Assembly: GCA_011056825.1 (NCBI GenBank)
Contig: DSBH01000087.1
Span: forward strand, 1 to 6,194
DNA: 6,194 nt
Direction: 5' to 3'
DNA from: Deltaproteobacteria bacterium
GTDB lineage: Bacteria; Desulfobacterota; Syntrophia; Syntrophales; UBA2210
In this document: piece by piece, positions 1 to 6,132 of the stretch
Layout of the letters: each line of letters opens with the position of its first letter
How positions within the stretch are numbered: the stretch's first letter is position 1
Notes under the pieces: model-generated
The model's input: the letters and a program-made list of their open reading frames with translations, nothing else
Databases searched by the model: none
Told to the model about the DNA's origin: nothing
Position numbers and translations under genes: made by a program

Positions 1-1
1 G

Positions 2-145
2 CCCGGTACCATGTACGCCCTGAACGAGCACGACCGTCATTATCTCAGGGGCGGAGGACAGGACATGCGGCTGGTCTGCGTCTTCAATCCACCGGTTACG
101 GGGCAGGAAGTACATCTGCCCGATGGTTCCTACGCCCTTGAATAA
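2..145 (+). CDS. ectC: L-ectoine synthase, C-terminal fragment (5' end outside the window)
   Basis: EctC is a cytoplasmic cupin-fold enzyme that cyclises N-gamma-acetyl-L-2,4-diaminobutyrate to the osmoprotectant ectoine, the last step after EctB and EctA. Only 47 codons plus TAA are present; the family is usually about 130 residues, so roughly the last third is seen. The fragment opens with PGTMYALNEHDRHYLR and continues with LVCVFNPPVTGQEVH, both hallmark EctC segments. By spacing, Tyr5 and His13 of the fragment match the iron ligands described for Paenibacillus EctC (Tyr85, His93). Cys26, Glu36 and His38 match the conserved Cys105, Glu115 and His117; this numbering is from memory. The reading frame enters from position 2 and has no start here. 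ectA and ectB would be expected to the left, outside the window. The C-terminus ends soon after the EVH motif, as is normal. Making ectoine implies a saline or osmotically variable habitat. Confidence 0.9.
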   Translation, partial: PGTMYALNEHDRHYLRGGGQDMRLVCVFNPPVTGQEVHLPDGSYALE

Positions 146-295
146 CGACGCAGAAGCCGGTTCAAGGAAATTGATGCTAAAGGGTATCGCCAGGCCACCA
201 AATCCGTCGACCGGCTGATCGTTATGGTCTCAACGCCGGGGAGTTCCTGCCGGGGTCTCTGGAAAGATTGGGAAACGGGTGCTCTTCAGGCTTTT
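146..295. other. Spacer between convergent ectC and typA, no recognisable gene
   Basis: This 150-bp stretch separates the ectC stop from the typA stop. The frame following the ectC TAA stays open to a TGA at 299-301 (51 codons), but its translation matches no family I recognise and it has no start with a ribosome binding site. A run of six T at 292-297 lies where an ectC terminator could end, but I could not find a convincing GC stem directly before it. No tRNA, repeat or small RNA signature was seen. Confidence 0.4.
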
Positions 296-2104
296 TTATG
301 AACGCTTGATGTAACGGGCGTTCGGGCCGATATCCATCTTGCGCAGGCGGATGCTGGCGGGAGTGACTTCCACGAGTTCATCCTCGGCGATAAATTCGAT
401 TGACTGATCCAGCGTAAGCCGTCTGGGCGGGCGCAGGGTGACGGTGGCTTCCGAAGTGGAACTTCGCATATTGGTGAGCTGCTTTTCCTTGGTAATATTA
501 ACCGGAAGATCGCCCGTACGGTTTCTTTCACCGAGGATCATACCGCCGTAAACCTCCGTGCCGACTTCCACGAAGAGTTCTCCACGATCCGTCATGGCAA
601 GGCTGGCGTAGCCGGTTACCCGGCCTGCCCGGTCCGCGACCAGAGCGCCGTTGGCGCGCTGCGGAATGGGGCCACACCAGGGACCATACCCCTCGAAAAT
701 AGTGTTCATGATTCCCGCCCCCTTGGTGTCGGTAAGGAAGTGACCGCGGAAGCCAATCAGTCCGCGGGCGGGAATAATAAATTCCATGCCCGCCCTGCCG
801 CTGCCACGGTTGACAAGGTTCACCATCCGCCCTTTTCGCAGGGACAGCTTCTCCGTTACGACACCTATGAACGTGTCGGGAATGTCCAGGTAGACCCGCT
901 CCATGGGTTCCGTAACGGTCCCCGACTCGTCTCGCGTTATAACCTGGGGTTTCGACACCATGAACTCATATCCTTCCCGGCGCATGGTCTCAATCAGCAC
1001 GGCCATCTGCAGTTCCCCCCGGCCGGACACCGTGAACCGGTCCTTCAGATCATGGCAGTCGATCCGCAAAGCAACGTTTCTCAAGGCTTCCTTCTCCAGA
1101 CGATCCTTGAGGTGTCGGGAAGTGAGATATGTTCCTTCCCTGCCGGCGGTGGGACCTGTATTCACGTAAAATACCATCGAAACCGTCGGTTCGTCGACGT
1201 GAATACGGGGCAGGGGATGGGGGTCCCCGGCGCCGGCGATAGTATCCCCGATTGCCACGCCGTCGACTCCGGCCACGGCGAGAATGTCACCCGCCTCGGC
1301 TCTTTCCACGGGGATTTTCCTCAGGCCGTCGAAGGTGTAGAGGGCGGAAAAGGAAATCCCCTCGGTAACTCCCTCCGCGCCGCAGAGGGCGTAGGAACCC
1401 CGCAGTTCGAGAACACCGCCGGCAAGCCGTCCCAGCGCGAGCTGCCCCACGTAGGGATCATAATCCAGCGACGTGACCAGAAATCTTGTTTCGTCCTCGT
1501 CGTCGGCCTCGGGGCCGGGAATATAGTTCACCATGGCGTCGAAGAGCGGTCGCAGTGTCTGGGAGTCATCGCCGGGGTTCGCGTGGGCGATTCCTTTTTT
1601 CGCGTCGGTGTAAAAGAGAGGGAATTCTATCTGGTCGTCCCGGGCACCGAGATCAATAAAAAGATCATAAATTTCATCAGTTACCTCGTCAATACGGGCA
1701 TCGGGCCGGTCGATCTTGTTTATAACCACGATGATGGGACACTGCTTCTCCAGGGCTTTTTTCAGGACAAACCGCGTCTGTGGAAGGGGACCTTCTGCGG
1801 CGTCAACCAGGAGCAGGACCCCGTCGACCATGTTCATGCTTCGTTCCACCTCGCCTCCGAAATCCGCGTGGCCCGGCGTATCAACGATGTTGATCTTGAT
1901 GTCGCCGTATCGGACGGCGGTGTTTTTCGCCAGGATGGTGATTCCCCGCTCCCGTTCCAGGTCAAGCGAATCCATGACGCGGTCAACCTCGTGACGCCGG
2001 TCACTGAAAATACCGCTCTGCCTGAGCATGCCGTCGACAAGGGTCGTCTTCCCGTGGTCCACGTGGGCGATGATGGCGATGTTCCGTATAGTGTCCTTGC
2101 TCAT
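296..2104 (-). CDS. typA: Ribosome-associated translational GTPase TypA/BipA
   Basis: BipA is an EF-G-like GTPase that binds 70S ribosomes and supports 50S subunit assembly, especially in cold or stress. The product is 602 residues, the normal length. The GTPase domain shows G1 AHVDHGKTT (13-21), G2 RGITI (53-57), G3 DTPGH (75-79) followed by ADFGGEVER, and G4 NKID (129-132). The G5 region reads TDAKKG (166-171), where many BipA proteins have an SA-x motif. A beta-barrel domain II starts near 206. EF-G-like domains III and V and the BipA-specific C-terminal domain follow, with SGRGELQMAVLIE, RGLIGFRGHF and LTNMRSS segments typical of BipA. It ends in a basic tail. The start at 2104 (ATG, MSKDTIRNIAIIAHVDHGK) is chosen because the family begins this way. 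A TTG start 7 codons upstream (2125) is possible but would add a non-conserved leader. A GGAG lies 13 nt before the ATG, which is long spacing. It stands alone, divergent from the hydrolase gene and convergent with ectC. Confidence 0.96.
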   Translation of the reverse strand: MSKDTIRNIAIIAHVDHGKTTLVDGMLRQSGIFSDRRHEVDRVMDSLDLERERGITILAKNTAVRYGDIKINIVDTPGHADFGGEVERSMNMVDGVLLLVDAAEGPLPQTRFVLKKALEKQCPIIVVINKIDRPDARIDEVTDEIYDLFIDLGARDDQIEFPLFYTDAKKGIAHANPGDDSQTLRPLFDAMVNYIPGPEADDEDETRFLVTSLDYDPYVGQLALGRLAGGVLELRGSYALCGAEGVTEGISFSALYTFDGLRKIPVERAEAGDILAVAGVDGVAIGDTIAGAGDPHPLPRIHVDEPTVSMVFYVNTGPTAGREGTYLTSRHLKDRLEKEALRNVALRIDCHDLKDRFTVSGRGELQMAVLIETMRREGYEFMVSKPQVITRDESGTVTEPMERVYLDIPDTFIGVVTEKLSLRKGRMVNLVNRGSGRAGMEFIIPARGLIGFRGHFLTDTKGAGIMNTIFEGYGPWCGPIPQRANGALVADRAGRVTGYASLAMTDRGELFVEVGTEVYGGMILGERNRTGDLPVNITKEKQLTNMRSSTSEATVTLRPPRRLTLDQSIEFIAEDELVEVTPASIRLRKMDIGPNARYIKRS

Positions 2105-2204
2105 GATATGTTCTAATCTCCGCAACCTGCTGAAATAGAAAAGCGCTTTGTATCAGAACACCCGCCGGAATACCACTTTTTTAAACGGCCGGCGGCCTGT
2201 TCTG

Positions 2205-2232
2205 TTTACTTTTTAAGGGAAATCTGTATATA
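2205..2232 (+). promoter_or_regulatory. Weak candidate sigma-70-type promoter for the hydrolase-lipoprotein pair
   Basis: A TTTACT box (2205-2210; 4 of 6 match to TTGACA) is followed after 16 nt by TATATA (2227-2232; 5 of 6 match to TATAAT). It sits in the AT-rich part of the divergent intergenic region. Transcription would begin near 2239, leaving a leader of about 58 nt before the preferred ATG at 2297. That would exclude the ATG at 2237 as a start. This rests on motif inspection only. Confidence 0.3.
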
Positions 2233-2296
2233 GAGGATGACCGGCAGGCCCGACGGACAAGACAACTGGCTACCGCGCAAACGTGAAAGCATAACG

Positions 2297-2926
2297 ATGA
2301 CAGAAGAATCTCTCATGTTCGAGAGCGGCGGAATCACGCTGGAAGGACGTTTCAGTTCCGGGGAAGGCCGTCGGGGCGCAGTTATCACCCACCCCCATTC
2401 ACTGATGGGTGGAAACATGACAAACAACGTGGTGGAAGCTCTCACCGCCGTTTTTCGCGACAGGGGCTTCACCACTCTGCGGTTCAATTTCCGGGGGGTC
2501 GGCCGCAGCGGCGGAATATTCGACAACGGTGAAGGTGAACAGAACGATGTACTGGGAGCGCTCTCGTTCCTCATGGAACGGGAAGCAACCGGCATCATCC
2601 TGGCGGGTTACTCCTTCGGCGCCTGGGTAAACGGGAAACTGGCCGACCGGGGGGAGATGTTCTCGAACATCGTCATGGTATCGCCTCCCATTGATATATT
2701 GGAGTTCTCCCGGGACTTTCCCGCAAAAACGGGCGACCTTGTCATCTGCGGAGACCACGACCAGTTTTGCCCCCTCGATCGGCTTACCGAACTGGCTGAA
2801 AGATCCGGCTGTCCTGTCAAGATCGTGTCGGGGGCGGATCATTTTTATACGGGATACGAAGCCGCCCTGGCGAAACACCTGGCGGACTACTTGGACACCG
2901 GCGTCCCGAAGGACGGGATGACATGA
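2297..2926 (+). CDS. Alpha/beta hydrolase (COG2945-like serine hydrolase)
   Basis: This is a small cytoplasmic alpha/beta hydrolase of 209 residues with no signal peptide; the substrate is unknown and is probably an ester or similar bond. The order of motifs fits the COG2945 / dienelactone-hydrolase-like group. The family HPHPLYGG-type motif appears as HPHSLMGG (32-39) near the oxyanion region. FNFRGVGRSGG (63-73) follows strand 4. The nucleophile elbow GYSFG (104-108) gives catalytic Ser106. GDHDQFCP (152-159) supplies the acid, Asp153 or Asp155. GADHFYTG (179-186) supplies His182. The triad is therefore complete. The start at 2297 is preferred because MTEESLMFESGGITLEGRF matches how the family begins, although its ribosome binding site (GAAAG, 7 nt spacing) is weak. 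An in-frame ATG at 2237 would add 20 non-conserved residues, and its GAGG touches the ATG directly. The TGA stop overlaps the ribosome binding site of the lipoprotein gene 11 bp downstream, which suggests one operon. Confidence 0.85.
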   Translation: MTEESLMFESGGITLEGRFSSGEGRRGAVITHPHSLMGGNMTNNVVEALTAVFRDRGFTTLRFNFRGVGRSGGIFDNGEGEQNDVLGALSFLMEREATGIILAGYSFGAWVNGKLADRGEMFSNIVMVSPPIDILEFSRDFPAKTGDLVICGDHDQFCPLDRLTELAERSGCPVKIVSGADHFYTGYEAALAKHLADYLDTGVPKDGMT

Positions 2927-2931
2927 AGGAG
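2926..2931 (+). promoter_or_regulatory. Ribosome binding site of the lipoprotein gene
   Basis: AAGGAG lies 6 nt before the ATG at 2938, and its first A is the last base of the hydrolase TGA stop. The tight packing fixes the lipoprotein start and supports translation from a shared transcript. Confidence 0.75.
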
Positions 2932-2937
2932 CATTGA

Positions 2938-3843
2938 ATGAAACCTGCAGCTTTTTTTGTATCGACCTGTGCGGCGCTCGTTTTTCTGGCTGGATGCGCC
3001 GGCTCTCCCACGACTCGTCAGGAAGGAAGCGGGGGACCGTCCCCCCATTTCTACCACCTGGTCGTAGTCGATCACGACGGTGTCGCCGTAGAGGGAGCAT
3101 CCGTTCATTATACTCTGTACGACGGCAAACGACCGGTGAAAAGTTCGTCTCTGACAACGGGTCCCGACGGGCTCGTCGAGGACGGCCTCGAGACCTCGCG
3201 CAACCGGTCCCGCATAGAGTACCGCGCCACGAAAAAAGGCTACTATGAAACCAGGGAAGAGTTACTGTCCGACTACGGCGCGACACGATATGAAAAACCC
3301 GTGAACAGCGATTACGTCCGGCTGTTGCGGACCGAGGATTACCTTGACCCCGCTTTCGTCGCCGCTCTGCCCCGGGACGCCCTGAAAGATTCCCTTTTCG
3401 CTTTTATCGACAGGATGGCCCGGCGGGTTTCCCGGACCGATCCGGTCCTGATGGACGAGTCTGTCGCCCTGGTCCGGATTCAAAACAGAAATTATCTCCG
3501 ATTCGCCGTCGACGACGCGATCATGTACAATGTGGAGGCCTTCACGAAGGCCCGGCTGGTGGGAAGAATTTTCAGCGATACCGCCCTGAAAACAGCCGTC
3601 ACGGCCCATGAAACACTGGGCGATTCGGCAGACATGCTTTTCGGATATGACGTGAGGGTGCTCGCCCTTGTGCGCTCATTCTGCGACCCCGAAGACCGGG
3701 GAGCCGTCAGGGAATATCGCTACCTGATCTCTGAAACGGAGCTGAAACGCCACCTGGGCCGGGAAATTACGGAAGACACGCTCATGGAACGGTCGGCCGC
3801 CTTCCTGGACGGGCAACCCATAAAACCGGCGAAACTGCCGTAA
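2938..3843 (+). CDS. Predicted lipoprotein with a carboxypeptidase-regulatory-like N-terminal domain, function unknown
   Basis: The 301-residue product begins with a short Lys-containing n-region, a hydrophobic stretch (4-17) and the lipobox LAGC (17-20), so Cys20 should be lipidated and become the mature N-terminus. Position +2 is Ala, with no Asp retention signal, which suggests outer-membrane sorting. A short Ser/Thr/Gly linker (21-36) leads to a predicted beta-sandwich (about 38-105). There, VVDHDGVAVEGASVHYTL, a TTGPDGLV turn and a final GYYE resemble carboxypeptidase-regulatory-like or similar Ig-like folds. The remaining roughly 190 residues are mixed alpha/beta with alternating charge, and I recognise no catalytic motif or named family. 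Cys249 is the only cysteine in the mature part besides Cys20. It follows the hydrolase gene by 11 bp with a strong AAGGAG site and ends just before a hairpin, so the two genes are probably one short operon. An envelope or structural role is inference only. Confidence 0.85.
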   Translation: MKPAAFFVSTCAALVFLAGCAGSPTTRQEGSGGPSPHFYHLVVVDHDGVAVEGASVHYTLYDGKRPVKSSSLTTGPDGLVEDGLETSRNRSRIEYRATKKGYYETREELLSDYGATRYEKPVNSDYVRLLRTEDYLDPAFVAALPRDALKDSLFAFIDRMARRVSRTDPVLMDESVALVRIQNRNYLRFAVDDAIMYNVEAFTKARLVGRIFSDTALKTAVTAHETLGDSADMLFGYDVRVLALVRSFCDPEDRGAVREYRYLISETELKRHLGREITEDTLMERSAAFLDGQPIKPAKLP

Positions 3844-3859
3844 AACGGCGTAGCCGAGC

Positions 3860-3889
3860 ACCGCGGCACCCTCGACAGGGCGCCGCGGT
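3860..3889. terminator. Nested GC-rich hairpin between convergent genes, candidate bidirectional terminator
   Basis: The arms ACCGCGGC (3860-3867) and GCCGCGGT (3882-3889) are perfectly complementary. Inside them CCCT (3869-3872) pairs with AGGG (3877-3880) around a CGAC loop, with one A/C mismatch at 3868/3881. It sits 16 bp after the lipoprotein stop and 6 bp beyond the stop of the opposing acyl-CoA dehydrogenase gene, so it could serve both. Neither side has a real T-tract, so classical intrinsic termination would be weak. It may instead block read-through or protect the RNA 3' end. Confidence 0.55.
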
Positions 3890-3895
3890 TATGTG

Positions 3896-5701
3896 CTAAT
3901 CGTCGAAGAGGGTTTCCGTCATCTCGACAGTAAGACCTTCCGCTTCGGTAAGTACTGTTGCCAATCCAGAAATCTTCGGGAGTTCATAACCGAAAAAATA
4001 GGCGCATACCGCCAGTTTTCCAAGGTAAAAGTCGGACTTTTCCGGTGCCGATCCCTCGTCGAGTGCCTTCTGCGCCACCAGCGCCTGCTTGAGCCATTGC
4101 CAGGCGATGGCGATGATGCCGAAAAACTCGAGGTAAACCGTCGCGTCGGCCAGGAAATAGTCACGCCCCTTATTCGCGGCCACGTCCATGAGTTTCGCCG
4201 TAACCGTCTGAAGCAGTTCAAGGGCGTCCTCCAGGGAGCGTGCGTATTTCGCCAGCGAGTCCACGGTCAGAGCCTCGTCGATGAGCGCCGTCACCTCCCT
4301 GAGATAGAGTTCACCGGCTTTTCCGTCTTTCATGACCATTTTTCTGCCCAGCAGGTCCATACCCTGGATACCCGTCGTCCCCTCATGGATCGGATGAATG
4401 CGCATGTCGCGGTAATTCTGCTCCAGCGGGAATTCTTCGCAGTAACCATAACCCCCGAGGCACTGCAGGCCGGCGCTTACGGAAAGAATTCCCATTTCAG
4501 CGGGATAGGATTTCGCCACCGGCGTCAACAGGTCAAGAAGAAGCGCATATTTTTCCTTTTCCTCGCCCTCCGTCAGTCGTTCCATGTCGTGGTAATAGGC
4601 GCACTGTACCAGCAGCGAGAGAGAACCTTCAACAACGGCTCGCTGGAACAGCAGCATGCGCCTGATATCGCTGTGCTCGATCAGCCGTACCTGGGGTGAT
4701 TCGGGATCTTTGTTCGAGAGCCTGCGGCCCTGCTGGCGCTCTTTGGAATACTGGAGCGACGCGTAATAGGCCGCCGAGGCGATGCCCGTCGCCCCCAGCC
4801 CCACCCCGATGCGGGCGCCGTTCATCATCTGGAACATGTATGCCAGTCCCCTGTTCGGTTCTCCCACGAGCCAGCCCCGGCAATCATTTTCTTCACCCAG
4901 GCTCAGCTGGACGATGGGAGACCCCCGGTAGCCCATCTTGTGATAGATTCCTGCCGAGTGCACATCATTGAACTCCAGCGAGCCGTCCCCGGTGATACGT
5001 TCACGGGGAACAACGAATAGAGATATGCCCCTGACGCCGGCCGGCGCTCCTTTAATCTTGGCAAGAAGAAGATGAATAATATTTTCCACGCCGTCGTGGT
5101 CAGCAGCGGAAATAAATATTTTCTGCCCGCGCAGCTTGTAATATCCTTCGTCCGTCGGCTCCGCCGACGTGACGGTATCGGCAAGTGAACTCCCAGCCTG
5201 AGGTTCCGTCAGCGCCATGGTTCCCTGCCATTCACCCGACATCATGAGGGGCAGGTATGTTTCCTTCATCTCTTCCGTTCCGAAGCTTTCGATAAGACCC
5301 GCCGCCCCGGACGTGAGACTGGCGTAAACGGCAGCCGAGTAGTTCGCGGCGTCGAAGATGAATTCCGAAAGGAGCATTATCGTCAGGGGAAGCTGCTGTC
5401 CGCCCGCTTCGTAGGGAAAATCGGCGCCGATCCATCCCCCGGCCCCGAATTCGCGCATGATGGTTTTTACGTGGGGATGAACCTTCACGCGCCCGTCTAA
5501 CAGCTCCGGCTGGCGGCGGTCCATTTCCTCGAAATAGGGATGCAGGAGGTCTTCGCCAACCTTGAGAGCCGTGTCGATTACCATATCGAAGACTTCATCG
5601 TTGTGGTCGCCATAGTAAGGATACCGCGTCAGGCTGCCGACATCAAAAACATCGTGAATCAGGAATTTCAGATTGGTCTCGCTGACAAACTTTTCCGCCA
5701 T
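3896..5701 (-). CDS. Acyl-CoA dehydrogenase, large type with C-terminal extension domain
   Basis: This is an FAD-dependent dehydrogenase that oxidises an acyl-CoA to the 2-enoyl-CoA, normally passing electrons to electron-transfer flavoprotein. The product is 601 residues, matching the long DmdC-like/FadE-like group and not the roughly 380-residue short enzymes. In order there is a short N-terminal cap (about 1-35), a helical N domain (about 40-158), and a beta middle domain starting with MALTEPQAGSS (162-172), the flavin-contact signature, and including GQKIFISAADHD (192-203). The helical C domain (about 281-450) contains QCLGGYGYCEEFP (413-425) and IHPIHEGTTGIQGMDLLGRK (435-454). Glu440 there is the likely catalytic base by motif. 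An extension (about 465-590) resembles the acetyl-CoA-dehydrogenase-like C-terminal domain (PF12806). The ATG at 5701 has AGGAG 5 nt upstream. It lies 87 bp downstream of tyrS on the same strand but has its own promoter-like signals. The true substrate cannot be told from sequence: 3-methylmercaptopropionyl-CoA is one known substrate in the group, and straight-chain acyl-CoAs are equally possible. Confidence 0.94.
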   Translation of the reverse strand: MAEKFVSETNLKFLIHDVFDVGSLTRYPYYGDHNDEVFDMVIDTALKVGEDLLHPYFEEMDRRQPELLDGRVKVHPHVKTIMREFGAGGWIGADFPYEAGGQQLPLTIMLLSEFIFDAANYSAAVYASLTSGAAGLIESFGTEEMKETYLPLMMSGEWQGTMALTEPQAGSSLADTVTSAEPTDEGYYKLRGQKIFISAADHDGVENIIHLLLAKIKGAPAGVRGISLFVVPRERITGDGSLEFNDVHSAGIYHKMGYRGSPIVQLSLGEENDCRGWLVGEPNRGLAYMFQMMNGARIGVGLGATGIASAAYYASLQYSKERQQGRRLSNKDPESPQVRLIEHSDIRRMLLFQRAVVEGSLSLLVQCAYYHDMERLTEGEEKEKYALLLDLLTPVAKSYPAEMGILSVSAGLQCLGGYGYCEEFPLEQNYRDMRIHPIHEGTTGIQGMDLLGRKMVMKDGKAGELYLREVTALIDEALTVDSLAKYARSLEDALELLQTVTAKLMDVAANKGRDYFLADATVYLEFFGIIAIAWQWLKQALVAQKALDEGSAPEKSDFYLGKLAVCAYFFGYELPKISGLATVLTEAEGLTVEMTETLFDD

Positions 5702-5706
5702 GTCGT

Positions 5707-5711
5707 CTCCT
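5707..5711 (-). promoter_or_regulatory. Ribosome binding site of the acyl-CoA dehydrogenase gene
   Basis: AGGAG on the minus strand lies 5 nt before the ATG at 5701 within a purine-rich run. It supports this start over any internal methionine. Confidence 0.75.
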
Positions 5712-5721
5712 CTCCCTTATC

Positions 5722-5727
5722 AGTATA
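5722..5727 (-). promoter_or_regulatory. -10-like box upstream of the acyl-CoA dehydrogenase
   Basis: On the minus strand the hexamer is TATACT (5 of 6 match to TATAAT), with predicted initiation near 5715, just upstream of the ribosome binding site. No good TTGACA-like box lies 16-18 nt upstream, so if this is a real promoter it may need an activator. The leader would be very short. Confidence 0.35.
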
Positions 5728-5750
5728 GTGCAATCCGGCGAAGGACCGGA

Positions 5751-5763
5751 ATGATGACATCAT
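5751..5763. promoter_or_regulatory. 13-bp palindrome, candidate operator for the acyl-CoA dehydrogenase promoter
   Basis: ATGATG-A-CATCAT is a perfect inverted repeat with 6-bp arms and a single central base. Its centre is about 42 bp upstream of the start site predicted from the 5722-5727 box, a usual position for a regulator touching the -35 region. Fatty-acid and acyl-CoA regulators commonly bind such dyads, but this one does not match a named consensus I can assert. Confidence 0.35.
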
Positions 5764-5788
5764 GATCACGGTATCTCTCGGGTTCTGT

Positions 5789-6132
5789 TCAGGATGCCTC
5801 GGGTCGCACAATAACGTATTTTTTCTTTCCCTTGCGTAGTCTGATTTCACCGGCGGCATCAAGGTGATTCACGCCGATACGCGCGTCGATAGTTGCCACC
5901 GGTTCGCCGTTCACGTAGGCGCCCCCCTGAGCGATAAGGCGTCTCGCCTCGCCCCTGGACGCACACAGTCCCGTATCGGCAAAGAGTTCAAAAGCGGGAA
6001 TTCCTTCCTCGAGAGAACTTTTTTTCACGGTCATGGTCGGGGCTGCCGACAGGTCCCCTTCTTCTTTCTCGCGCGGGATCGTGCTCGAAGGGAACAACCC
6101 GTCGACAACGGGCCTGGATCCGAAGGCCGCCG
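5789..6132 (-). CDS. tyrS: Tyrosyl-tRNA synthetase, C-terminal fragment with S4 domain (5' end missing)
   Basis: TyrS attaches tyrosine to tRNA-Tyr in the cytoplasm. Only about 113 C-terminal residues are supported, of a family length of about 400-430; the Rossmann catalytic domain with its HIGH and KMSKS motifs is missing. The fragment begins with a variable linker (1-33), then DLSAAPTMTV and the S4 RNA-binding domain (about 47-110). That domain carries the diagnostic LFADTGLCASRGEARRLIAQ and GGAYVNGE, and the closing EIRLRKGKKKYVIV. The stop is TGA at 5789-5791. The open frame formally continues to an ATG at 6184, but everything from 6133 outward is the exact reverse complement of the preceding 62 bp. 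The resulting N-terminus MLEGNNPSTTGLDPKAA is therefore not TyrS and should not be taken as a start. Another S4 protein is unlikely because this linker and domain arrangement is typical of TyrS. The acyl-CoA dehydrogenase gene follows after 87 bp. Confidence 0.85.

Noticed and set aside
740..2116. 458-codon open frame on the plus strand across typA
   Set aside because: It is antisense to the highly conserved typA gene, has no recognisable domain, and is explained by GC-rich codon use keeping the opposite strand open.
2105..2125. TTG start giving TypA seven extra residues
   Set aside because: The family starts at MSKDTIRNIAIIAHVDHGK, and the TTG has only a directly adjacent AGG with no proper spacing.
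2184..2201. GC-rich inverted repeat (AAC-GGCC / GGCC-T-GTT) in the divergent intergenic region
   Set aside because: The stem is short with a bulge and a 3-nt loop. GGCC is self-complementary and frequent in this GC-rich sequence, so a terminator or operator call is not supported.
2237..2296. Upstream ATG start adding 20 residues to the hydrolase
   Set aside because: The added residues look non-conserved, the GAGG directly abuts the ATG, and the candidate promoter would start transcription at or beyond this ATG.
2399..3286. 295-codon open frame on the minus strand across the hydrolase and lipoprotein genes
   Set aside because: It is antisense to two genes with clear motifs (catalytic triad, lipobox) and is rich in Arg and Pro as expected of a shadow frame.
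3893..4699. 268-codon open frame on the plus strand inside the acyl-CoA dehydrogenase region
   Set aside because: It lies antisense to a well-supported dehydrogenase and its translation has no family features or plausible start context.
5734..5750. TCCGG / CCGGA hairpin downstream of tyrS as a terminator
   Set aside because: It has only 5 bp of stem with a 7-nt loop and no T-tract after it on the minus strand.
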